Shown one piece after another: positions 1 to 11,500 of a stretch of 60,000 bases of DNA. The stretch's first letter is position 1, and every line of letters starts with the position of its first letter. The notes beneath the pieces were generated by a model. The model was given only the letters and a program-made list of their open reading frames with translations, was not told the origin of the DNA and did not search any database. Both the position numbers and the translations under genes were made by a program. Origin of the DNA: Membranipora membranacea (lineage: Eukaryota; Bryozoa; Gymnolaemata; Cheilostomatida; Membraniporidae); the NCBI GenBank assembly GCA_914767715.1, contig OU612066.1, positions 33,456,283 to 33,516,282 of the forward strand, read 5' to 3'.

Positions 1-454
1 AGGGAAATCATAGTGCTTTGTTTGTAAGTAGGCTGCTGCGAACATAGTAAGCGTGACTATAGCGTATATAACGGACAATCCAACAAACAGAATAAAGGCT
101 GCGTACCTACAATAGACAAATAATAGTGGCTGACATAAATATGATCGCATGTCTTTACCATGGAGACTACATATATTTATATCTTTAGTGTGTTGATCCA
201 TACAAGCAAATAACTACCCTGAGTTGAAAGACATTTGTATAAAAACTATAATATTATGTGATGAAGGAAACATTTAACACAATTTTTGTACTCAGTACTC
301 ACACCCATAAACGATACGTCTGCTGTAAGCTTCTTACTTTAGTCCACAGCGCTCTTGGATGTTCAGCAAAGTCTTCTGTCACTGGTAATCCCTGTAATTA
401 TATGTATATTATACATATACATTTACATATACATATACATATACATATACATAA

Positions 455-510
<56 letters not shown>

Positions 511-3500
511 TTATGGATATACTAATATATATATATATATGATATAATCAGCTGAGTCAGTAAGATGATTAATTCGATTGCAGGCTATGTGTAGTGTATG
601 ACGGAGATCAATTGAGGGCGGCTGAAAAAAAGAAGAGTTTTGGTAACAAAAGTGTTATCTGCCCCCTTTATGGTCTATACAAACTTTGCACAAGTATAAT
701 CTTATCTGAAAATAACCAAGGTAAGTAACTCAAAAAGCAAAATAAATTATAGTAACAAATAACGCCGGCCAGACCTTTTGGTAGGCTGTCATCAGATTGA
801 TCTCCTTTCATAAGTATTTAGAGTCACACACATCATATCAAAACCATAAAAATGAGATAATATCTGCGAGAACACTGATAGTTATTAACTGAACAGATTT
901 GTCCATGAAATTTGGACGTAGTAAAGACAATAACCATACCTCTTGTATTCCGTAAGACTGTTTGATGTTGAGACTCTGTCTCTTGAGTGTGATTTTGATA
1001 TCTTTCAGACTCATTCCGATCGGACTTGCCACCATGTATTGTTGAAGAAGAACCTGTATTTCATCAACCTGAAAAATCAGTTTAAGATAATATTGAACGC
1101 AGAAAGTTTATGAAGCTGACAATTTGAAGCAGGTAAATGCAGGTATGTGATGTCCTGTGCGCTTCATGTTTAGAGCTACCTCTTGATGACATCTAAGTAA
1201 GTCCGTTTACCTCATCCAACACACAACTAGTAACTAGCAGAATAAAATAATATAATTACCCATTTACTGAATTTATCCAAGTTAAGAGACTGAAATTCAA
1301 CATCAACTTCCTTCAAATGCTCAGCAATATCATCCAGTGCTTCCTGCAAACACAGAGAGAAAGTGTGAGGATTCCTCGCCTGGCAGTGAACAGCGAGCGC
1401 GCTTACCGATGGCGCCGTTTCACCATCTCCAAAAAAGAATGGGTTGATGCCGTTTATTATCGAGCCTGCCCGCCCGCCCACTACTCAGAGCCGTGCATTT
1501 TCATCCCACAAAGCTCATTCAATTCAACCATTGCCACCCTGTTAACACAGTGTATGTGTTAGAGTTGTCGGGGCTAATGACACGCCTCTCAGAGCTTCTT
1601 TACACGCCGCAAGCCAAATGAACCAACTAGGCAGCCAAAAATAAGGCTACTCTGGCCTTAATTTTGTTAAGTCGATTAATTCTATCTAATTTGTTATTTC
1701 CACTTTCATTACTTGAATGCTTCACTTTCATTGCTTCAATGCTTTATGAAGCCAATAGTGATAAAAATCTATGCTGTTAGATGGTTTAATGCGAAGGGTT
1801 TCTAATAATCAGAATGCTTACCGTAGTTGGCAGCTCTATGACTGATGCTATATTAGCAGTCATGTTCTGACATTGAGTGAGTCTGAGGGATGTACAGAGG
1901 TCCTGGCAGGACTGTATCTCTGTGTCAATGGCGTCCATATTTCTTCTAAAGGATTTGAGCATTTGCACAGTCTCGTTCTTAATACCGAATATGTTATTTC
2001 TAAGCAGCATCAAGCGTTTAGAGTGATCTGAAATATAAGATTGAGGTATGAATTTAAAGGTGTGGCTTCGACTTCTGTCTTATAGTATACCTGCGGAATC
2101 ATCGTCAAGGTATTAAAATTGGGTAGTCATCACTTACTTCTTAGTCAAATTAGTTTATCGGTCCTACCTTCAAGCTGGTGGTGAAACGCTTTATGGCGCT
2201 TATTAGCATAAGTTAGAGTCAGCATATGGGCCACCTGATCAATCATACCTACATGAAGAAAAACCATTACAGGAAAAGAGGAGTCTATACAGATTTAAAT
2301 TGATTTGAATATTAGACGCTGGATCTGATAATATAATTTGCTTTCCTATGATTTCCTTTAATTCATTTAAAACTACTTCATTATAAACCCCATGGTTTCT
2401 GCGAGAGTTCTAATAAATTCTTATCTTATCTTTACCTACGCAATGAACAAAGAGATAATGGATATTCTCTCTGCAAAATTGCGAGCTGTTCGTCCAATCA
2501 CAATGTTGGGAGGGCATTTGTTTTACCAGGTAAACAGTTTACCCAGGCAGGGTGAATGTGACCACCATAATAAACAATATTGTAATTATACGAGACTCTT
2601 CAACTGATTTTTTTTGCCTTCATTTCAATATGACTAACCTACTATTTAGCATAGATTTCCATGAAATGGCAATAAAACTTAAAAAAGCTTAAAAAAAACC
2701 TCAAAAAATAATCATCTAATACTATAGGAGCAATCCTAGCATGAGTAAACGCCGATAAAAATGATCACGATGACTTCACTCTACCAAACCTACCATTCAA
2801 ATTATAGAGACTTCCAAAGTTATCTTGGATGTAGGAGGTAAAGAAGTAATGATTTTCAGCAATGATTATCTTGCGATAAGTCTCTAGGTCTTTCAGGGTG
2901 GTGAGTGTTACGTTCGACAATGTGAACGCTCCTTGCTTAATCACAGGCTCCGCAGCCTGCATAAGCTGTACACTGCTGAATCTGTGAAAATAACTCTAAC
3001 AATCAGCATCAGCTAGCATCAGATGACACCAAATTACAGTAATTTCTTGTGCGTTTTTTCATAATTTTTGAGTTAAGGTTTATTGTTGCTGAACTGAATA
3101 GGTCGATTCTGCATTCGTGGTCATTGGGATTTTTGATGTTTCTAGGCTGGTTTCATATCCAAACACTACAGGTCAGTCCCAACATTTTGGTGTATTGTAT
3201 GAATCCATAGCTCAACCTGAACTTGACATACAGGCTCTCAAAGTCAGCACTGTCACAGCTAGCTCATAGCCAGATTTGGAGAGGCTCCTTGCTTGCTAAG
3301 TTATATTCTTAGCTACCCTTACCCAACAAAGAAGCATGTTAGGACGAGAGAGATACTGATGGCTTGTTTCCAGTAATACTTCTGTTTCTCGAGCTCCTCC
3401 ACAGTGATGACCATGTTTTGCCTCTTTCTGAGGTAAGCAGTCACACCAATAGTTATCAGTCCAAACAGCACAAGACACACACTTGGTACTGTGATCACGG

Positions 3501-4482
3501 CTTGGGATTCCATCAGCTAAAAAAATTCGGATAATTCTTAACTTTTAATTTTTGTCAGTGGTGAGGTGCATACTTATCATGGTGGTCAAGTAGATATCAG
3601 ACTTAGTTGAAGTTCATAAACTTTGCCAGGGTGAATGCGATGCACCCCTTTGTTTTGGGGTGGCTGATAATAGAATCCACTCAGTACCATGTACCAGGGC
3701 AACGGTATACAATCAAACCATAAATAGTTAACTGTGAAATTGTCTTTGTATAACAGTAAAATAGCTTATTTACGACTCCCATATCATATCGGGCCCTAGC
3801 AGGCGTAACTGTTGAGACAAGGCAAAGAAAGTTTTTTGGTACTAATTATTGGGACATACATCAAAATACAAAAGTCACAGTGATGTATCCTACCTACTTG
3901 AACAAAATCCTGTTTTTCTCCATCGATGCCAAACTGGGTTCTTAACCATGCTGTGGAGTTAAAAAAAAATTCAAAGTACTTCATAGTTATACTCGATATT
4001 CCTGCAGACTCAATTAGATTCTTCTGATTGAATTTGACATCAATTTTATTGGTCAAGAATGAAACATGATCTTACTTAGACACCACTAACATAACAGCCA
4101 AGCACTAGGATGTGATGGTGCTGTTTATTTGGATCATTAGCACATTTTTCTTTTGAGAAGACCTCCCGACAGCAGAAAAATGACAAGCGTTATTTCACAA
4201 TCCCTTTCTTGTAATGACAAACAGTCACCTCAGATCAAAGAGTGTATTTTTTTTCTTTTTCTTTTCAGGGCTAATATTGTAAAACATTCTTTGAGAATGA
4301 AGATTGTGCCAATGAAGTATTAAGAGAAAATCATCTCCCAGAATACTCACTCCAGGGGAAGTGATACTTATACACATCGAGGACGAGATGAGTCGTCCAG
4401 TTAGCCGTGTCAGTAAGTACGGTGGTGATGAAGGGATCCTCTTTATTTGACTCCCAATACTCATCAAGCTCATATTTGAATC
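1..4482 (-). CDS. prominin-like pentaspan membrane protein (partial, central part)
   Basis: Ten exons read leftwards in one frame: 4351-4482, 3898-4001, 3323-3516, 2794-2981, 2168-2248, 1822-2027, 1260-1343, 940-1068, 303-391 and 1-106 (cut by the window edge), about 437 codons. Exon 3323-3516 encodes two hydrophobic segments (VCLVLFGLITIGVTAYL and ISISLVLTCFFVG) joined by a short basic loop. Five exons then encode a long extracellular-type loop with N-glycosylation sequons (NVTL, NETV, NMTA) and clustered cysteines (CQDLC). Exon 1-106 opens the next helix (YAAFILFVGLSVIYAIV). Helix pair, loop of about 290 residues, helix is the prominin/CD133 layout, a family of plasma-membrane protrusion proteins that bind cholesterol. 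The family call rests on topology and general resemblance, not on a search. The signal peptide exons upstream of 4482 were not found and the C-terminal half lies outside the window. Confidence 0.68.
411..510. repeat. (ACATAT)n microsatellite
   Basis: A run of ACATAT hexamers with few interruptions, in the intron between exons 303-391 and 940-1068 of the prominin-like gene. The plus-strand open frame through it (HIHIHI...) is a product of the repeat and not a gene. Confidence 0.95.
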
Positions 4483-4723
4483 CTGAAAACATGGCAGAGA
4501 GTTTTATCCTGGGTGTGAACATAGAGATAGAGAATTCTTTGGGGTGAATGTGTGGTAACATCACACCTGGACAGGGAGACACAAGGTTTACACTTTACTG
4601 AGTAGCAATGTGGCGAAAAACTAATCAAACTACGAGCATCAAAATTTAAATCTGACACCTTTTGCTAACAAATTTGTAGAATGTGTTATTCTAGCAGAAA
4701 AAGAATCCAGTATGTAGTATAGC

Positions 4724-5197
4724 CATAGCCTTGTGATAAACCTAGACAGGACACTATATACAGCTGAAGATGGGCACTTAATTGTGGGGCGACGTAACGT
4801 CATTGGAAGGTGTAAAAGCAATGATGCTATCATCGATTTACTGTCCAAAATCCAGGTTTCCTGTCAATAACTCGATCAATTTTGATTTTGAATTTGAAAA
4901 TTGCTTTACGATCAGCAGCATCTTGTTATCAATTTCATGCTATTTTTTTCTTCAAAAAATTCTTTTGCCTCAAATAAGTATCAAACTGTTCAGAACAAGC
5001 TGCTAAATCTATTGTAATTTTCAAACTCAAAATCCGATCAAAATTGATAAAGTTATTGACAAAAAACCTGGATTATGGACAGTAAATCAATGATAGCGTG
5101 ATTGCTTCTACACCTTCCGATGTTGTTACGTCACCCACAATTAAATGCCTCAGTGCCTCAATATAATGTCCTGTCTAGGTTTATTATTAAGTCTATG
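4724..5197. mobile_element. 474-bp foldback/MITE-like element with 8-bp target duplication
   Basis: The two halves are inverted copies of each other. Left-arm motifs such as ATAAACCTAGACAGGACA, the GGAAGGTGTA block and the TTTACTGTCCA..ATCCAGGTTT block return reverse-complemented in the right arm. The element begins CATAG and ends CTATG, and is flanked by direct repeats AGTATAGC at 4716-4723 and 5198-5205. It has no coding capacity, so it must have been moved by an enzyme supplied elsewhere. Eight-base duplications are typical of hAT-type transposases, but the family is inferred from that length only. Confidence 0.8.
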
Positions 5198-5205
5198 AGT
5201 ATAGC

Positions 5206-6882
5206 CAGTCTTGAAAATTGTGACAGGACATACTATGTGTTTTCGGAAGTAGCTCTAGAAGCTGGACAACTGCAAATGTATCTCGACAGAAAGCCTACAT
5301 ACCCGCGCCGAGGTTTGGATCCCATTCGAGGTGCTCAAGCTTCAGCTTACTGATAGGATTAGCAGCTTCAATGATGGCCATTATATGATGTCGGATACGC
5401 AGAGTTAGCATATATTCGAATCACTCCCGACGGATTGATACTGATTGCTGACTACGCAACATTAGAATGCTGGTTGAGAGCATACCCGAGGTAGCTGATT
5501 GGTGCCTAGATACCAGCTGCCATGTGGGTATTGCAAGCAGCTGTTAATCTTTGGAAGTTATCCCCCAATTTGATGATGTCATGATATTGGTCAAAAGTAC
5601 CTACGAGGCAACACCTGATTATGGCTTCATTTGTTGTGTATTCCCTGTGATTTCACTAAAGAATCACTGTTATTTCCCCTGTCATGTTGTCGGATATCAT
5701 CAAGGATACTATATAAGTGGAAAGTCGGATTTATTGAACAAGTTGTTGATGTAAAAATTTAAGTAGAAAAAGATATTGAACTTATTCAAATTGCTTCAAT
5801 AATCTTCAAACAGATTTTTTAAAAGAAATAACTATGCAGAACAATGTGTTGGTCTCTTAACACAAACGCTGAGAACAATAATGTAAAGTAGATTATAAAC
5901 ATGTCATATTACTTAGAAATGAAAAAAAGTTACATTACTGGTCACCAAGATTTTGAATTGATTCAGGTTTGAATGAAGCGTATCACAGAAGATATATCAC
6001 AATTTAGGTTATAAATCAGATTCAGAAAAAAAGAGGGGAAAGTTCTAGTTTTTAATCAGAAGAGAATAGAGGAGCACAATGTTGCTTTGTAGCAATATTG
6101 TTTTGCGTTGTAAGTTTAAGTATTCAAGTGGTTGTTATATTTATCATGTGCTGTTTCTTAGGAAACAGGAGTCATGGTTCGTCCAGCACCTAAAATATAA
6201 AAAAAGACTGATAGGTTTTAAAATATTATGATAACGATAGCTTGGGGGTATGAGTTAGGATTTTGTATCCTTGTGACTGTTTTTAACAGTTCATCCGTAT
6301 GTCATTTGTCATTGGGAGTAATAAGGATGCAAATGAAGGTAAAAAGTGTAAATTTTTTAGGAGTTGTCTATATATTCACAATGTGCACATAACTCTGATC
6401 TTTATGGGTCATGTAAAATCACCCCACTTCATAGTGTTATGCAGGCAGATAAAAGCTCATGTAAGGCAAATTAATGATCTTTGCATAAATACAATTTAAG
6501 TTCCGATTTTGAGAATTAGTGCGACTTTGCTAATGCAGTGATGATTAGAGTTGTCGTTTCTTGTTAATCAAACTTTTACCATGGTAGGTTGTGTACTCCG
6601 TCTATATCATTCCTAGAATTCAACATTAAAGTTCGCAGCAATGATCCTTTATGAAAATTTGCAGATTTCATAAAAGGACTATGATGATATGAAATCAATC
6701 ACTAATGTCTCGTTCTGAGCTCAATAAGCCTTGCATTCTTTAATTTATGTATTTTGCAATGATGGTATTGACAGGCTTTGATAGCTGAGCACTCCCATTA
6801 AAATTTTGTTTGAACACAGCTTCTCCGAATCGTCACTCTATTCAAATAAAATGAAACTGAGGCTAATTATGGCACAGGCTAA
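5206..6882. other. intergenic stretch between the receptor 3' end and the prominin-like gene
   Basis: No exon with convincing codon content and splice borders was found on either strand. The missing 5' exons of the prominin-like gene should lie here or in 4483-4723. A weak open frame of about 80 codons near 5102-5353 (plus) has no recognisable domain and overlaps the end of the foldback element. Confidence 0.4.
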
Positions 6883-7022
6883 GGCTAAGTATGGTACAAA
6901 CCTGAGGCTAAGTATGGTACAAACCTGAGGCTAAGTATGGTACAAACCTGAGGCTAAGTATGGTACAAACCTGAGGCTAAGTATGGTACAAACCTGAGGC
7001 TAAGTATGGTACAAACCTGAGG
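6883..7022. repeat. 23-bp tandem repeat across the receptor stop codon
   Basis: About six near-identical copies of a 23-bp unit (GAGGCTAAGTATGGTACAAACCT on the plus strand, in two parts: GAGGCTAAGTATGG, TACAAACCT). Read on the minus strand, the first copy supplies the last codons and the TAG stop of the giant receptor gene; the other copies fall in its 3' untranslated region. A diverged copy precedes the array near 6856. Confidence 0.92.
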
Positions 7023-8596
7023 CAGATGGTTGACGGGCTCCGGAGGCCGAGGTGGGTTTAGCCTGTACAGGCTCAGGGGCCTTACCATACAGAGCTTCGT
7101 CGTCAGGGTTAGCACTCTGTGCCTGGAATCTGTAGTCTCCTAGCTCTATAAAAGAGATGTATGGAGTGATGAACTAAGAGCAGAACAAACAGAAAAGATC
7201 ATTAGAAGGTATAACAGTGGCAACATATTCCACAATCGGAGTCATGGAGACAAGAAGGGAGCAGGTTACGGAGTGTACTGGCCTGTCTTGACAAGCAATA
7301 TCGGGGGAGGGGACCCCTACAAAGATTGTAACGGCGAACGACAGGCTATGTGTACACTTCCTCCCTGCTGTTGTTATGGTATATTAAAGTAGTGTTAATG
7401 ATTATATCATTTCAATAGAATCAGTAAGTTAATGCTCATATTCTAATTTAAACGCTTAATTGGTAGAGCATGTTTTTGATATAAAATATATAAACTTATA
7501 AGTTTTGTTATGTACAGGCCTTTACTGTCCATATCATGTGTGAATCAACCTTTATATGGGCATATACTTCAAATAAATGATCACTCAGTATACATGTACA
7601 CATATGTATGTATACATATGTGTACATGTATACATGTATACATATCCATACATGTATACATATTCATGCATATAATCTTGGATTCATGTATACACCTTGT
7701 CATCAGGTCTGACATTAATTCATAGGTTTTGTGACCCTTTAAAGTGCAGGGGTTTTCTTTTCAAACTTTATTATTGAGGTCAGAAGATGTCTCGGGCGTA
7801 CAAACAAATCCAGGAAGACGTATGTTAATCATGCATTGGTTACTGACATATATAACAAAAAGATCAAACACAATGTCAAACCTTCGTCTAGAGTTTTTGT
7901 GTACAAGTTATCTGAAACCAACCAAATTAAACATTATTTCTTATGTTCTTGTTGAATGTCATTACTTTCAATTCATTGAATGGATGAGGTTGTCATTTAG
8001 AGGCACCTTGGTTCATAGGGTTGAGAGGAGTGGGGCTTCACTACCTTACCAAAATATCTTAAGTGCTATTGCTTGATAATACACATAATTCCCATATTGT
8101 GTTGCAGCCTTATTTTACATCTACAAAATATGTAGCTGTGCAAAGATGGTATCCGCCATCCATGACATGACATTGACATCGTCAACGGGTGCTTGACACT
8201 GGATAATATGACTGTGATGGCCAGTGCTTTGTTCTATCATATTTGCTTGACACATAAGTGACAGAGCACTCACCTTCCCAAGCTAAATTGAAAAGATAAA
8301 TACTAAGTTTTCAGATAAATTGCAAAAAAACAGTGCGCAAGAAGATACAAGAAAAGAATGATACTCGATGATCAACATAATGTTAATGCATCTGGTTGAG
8401 AGCGAGAGCTAGTCCAAGCTCGTACCCATAAATAATATATCCTTACCTGCTTGACTTGTTCTTGGACTATGCTCAACTTTGTTGGCTCCAGATTTCTTCT
8501 TGATCACAACCACAGCGACAACCACAACGACCAGAATGATGACTAGAGAACAGCCGACCACAACTCCGATGATGACTCCAAGGCCCATACCGTTAG
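7000..8596 (-). other. receptor transmembrane helix and cytoplasmic tail, residues about 2466-2563
   Basis: Exon 8447-8596 encodes a long valine/isoleucine-rich helix (GVIIGVVVGCSLVIILVVVV) followed by stop-transfer lysines (KKKSG). Exon 7000-7145 completes a tail of about 65 residues with tyrosines in GDYRFQ, EALYGK and the end GLYHT. There is no kinase, death or G-protein-coupled part. A 9-nt stretch at about 8272-8280 flanked by AG and GTGAGT on the minus strand could be an optional in-frame microexon. Confidence 0.8.
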
Positions 8597-11500
8597 CTGT
8601 AAATATACGTATCAAGAAAATACTGAATGGGAGTATAATAAATATTGTAATATTAGTCTTGGACTGATGTTCATATAGCTATCTAGGAGATACTCCCAGT
8701 CCCTTTTTGATGTAGTTGCACCAGGGAGTCTGTCCAAAACATTCTGGTTGCACAGGGTATTGATATCGATGATGATGGGAGTAGTCTGACTTTATCGCAG
8801 GACCAGAAGGATAAATCATGCTTGAGACATTATTCATCATGATAAAACAACATTATAATAACACCATTGCTTTGTGAATTAATATAAAGATATCTGGTGA
8901 GTTGATAGGTAAGTTTGAACGCAATTTGATGGATGTTGTTAAAATAAGTCATTCTTATTACTCAGTAGATAGTGTTGTGTATAAGAAGTGGGGCAAGGCC
9001 GCAACTGCTGCAATAAGTTTGGGGGTAGGTAAGTGCTCTCACCAACTGAGCTACCTGACGCAATAAGAAAGCCCAACTTACGAGCTTCAGTGACAGTGGC
9101 TCCAGCAGTAGTAGTAACGGTGTTATCGACAACGGTGTGCTCAAAGCTAGTAGCATCTATTGGGTAGGCAGTTCCTCCGATTGTGATGGAGCTTGCAGCC
9201 TCAACTGATGTCTTCAATCTAGCTACAGCTCCATTCATGTTAGTCTCAGCTGCAGTAGCTCCAGGCATTAGCTGAAACTCGACTACGATACTTCCTGCAA
9301 AGACATAAGGATATATATGTGAGCAAGGGCAATATCTACAAAGTAAGCTGATAGGCTCTATGTAGCAGGCTATTTTTGGCAACGCATGTCATGAGAATCA
9401 CTGACAGACTCATCAGCAATCATATTAGTGTCTCTACATTATGAATTCATTGAGTTCAAAGGGCCAATAATGTGGAGCTCGCAACAATTTCCAGCCATGT
9501 TCATGCAGTGTAATATGGGATATCAGAAAACATTTTTTTCAACAAGAAAATGCTTTTTCTTCATTTTAAATCACACCACATCATCTTACTGGAACTATTG
9601 AGGTACATACTCTGAAAGTGTTCCAGTACTCTGATTGACTTATGCTCCTATTACTTAGCTCATATTTTTTTTACTTTGGAGGTTCAGTTACTGAGAGGAT
9701 AGCCTACACAAGTAATGTGTCTTAATGTTCTCCTAACCAATCAATAGACTAACAGAATGACCACTAACCTGCAGTAAGCATCAAATCGACAATCCTGTCC
9801 TCCTCAACGTTCATGATGCCGGCCAGCCAAGTCTTCACTTCTGCCTTAACAGCAGTCTCATTAGTGACTACGGTATTAAAGTCAGCGTTGATACTAAACT
9901 TAACTACAAGGCTCTTAATATCCTCCTCACTGATGTTAAAAACTGTCTCTAAAGTTGTTGTCTCGAAAAGGTTGACTGTAACAAATAGAGGAAAACAGCA
10001 TTTAGAAAAAAGTGAGCTGCGATGAGGTAAGCTGGTAACGAAGAGATAGAAGCTTCTTGGAAAAGGATGTTAGATACACAAACACAATGTTTTACGGGTA
10101 GAGAGATGAATTCTATGAAAATAGTTAAGACATGTCGAAATCAATTGGAGAGATTTTCTGGTTACAGGGCCACAGCCTGTATTTTGGTAGACCAGAATGC
10201 AACACTGGAATCAGCTCTCTGGTAGTGACCTTGTGAAGTATGAGCAGGTCATGAACATTACAAGAAGCACGGACAAGAAGAACAACAGCATATGAAATTT
10301 TTTAGACTTGAGATAAATGTTAGAACACCAATAGCAACTTGCATGTTTGAAAAACCAAATCTATTACAACAGCTTATTTTTACATTTAACCAGGAGATTG
10401 CGCTCAGTAATGGTTTTCACAACTGGCGAGGCCAATATTGTGTGCTGAATTTTAGGATTGAAAGAATTGTTTACGGACAAGGCACATAGATCTCAGCCAC
10501 CCCTTCTGAGAGCCTAGCGTTCTGTCGCCTGTTGTTTGACCGACAGACCAAGAGGCACTCATAAGGGAAGGCCGTTACATTAATAAACATGGTACAATGT
10601 GGGTGACACAACAGGTATTTAGAAACACATTATGTTTACCGGAGTCATTCACAGTAGTTTGTGGTATGATCACTGTAAGAGAATTAGAGTATGATAACAA
10701 ATGGTTTTATGAGTGATTTTGAGCAGAGAGGGTGGGAGGGTCGGTCTCTCACCCTCTCTGGATGGATGGAGTGGATGGAGTTGGTTTCCTTAGATGGATG
10801 GGTATGTTCAGTATGAAGTTGTTTCATCCTTTGAAAAAGGGAAACAACCTCTTGATCAAATTACCCAAGCTACGCTGACACTTGCATGTGCGACATGACA
10901 TTTTGGTTCGCTCATGATGGAGTCAAACTCCCAAGAGCTTTATTGAAGCAAAGCACATTTCGCTAGTGAAGTAAGTATCTTCTGTGGTTTAATTGTAGTA
11001 ATGGCTCTGATTGGTTGGTGTCTCCCGACCCAACAAATCAGTGCCAACATATTGGCTATATTAATTGTAGTAATATAACAAGCCACGATGAGATGCTTTT
11101 AATTGCCTGGTAAGACAGCATTAATCTGCTGGCTTTGATCCTTCAGTTTTGGAGGTTACTGCGCAATATGTAAAATCTATGTAACAATGAAATTTTTGTA
11201 ACGCCTTGCTATGGAATATTGAGACAAGCAGATAATATGCAAAGTTAGGGATATGAAACTGTCAGCAAAGAGAAGAAGATTTTAATGAATTAACACAGGT
11301 CTACAGCTAGGTAGAGTTTGAATATTTTACCAGTGGTGTTTGCTGCACTAGTTGGAAGTAAGACTGTAATTAAGAAACTGAATGATCTTAGCAACATAAG
11401 TGAACACACCTACCATCTTGGACTAATTATTCCAGATAACCGTGCAAGAGTGCCAAAAAATTAGGTTGTATTGAGATTCTCGACAATTTATATTTTGGTA

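Noticed and set aside
258-542. Plus-strand open frame rich in HIHIHI
   Set aside because: It is translation of the ACATAT microsatellite inside an intron of the minus-strand gene.
5102-5353. 83-codon plus-strand open frame ending RGLDPIRGAQASAY
   Set aside because: Overlaps the right arm of a foldback element and shows no known domain.
7744-8076. 110-codon plus-strand open frame
   Set aside because: It lies in the last receptor intron on the opposite strand, has no domain signature and no splice context; a transposon relic is possible but cannot be supported.
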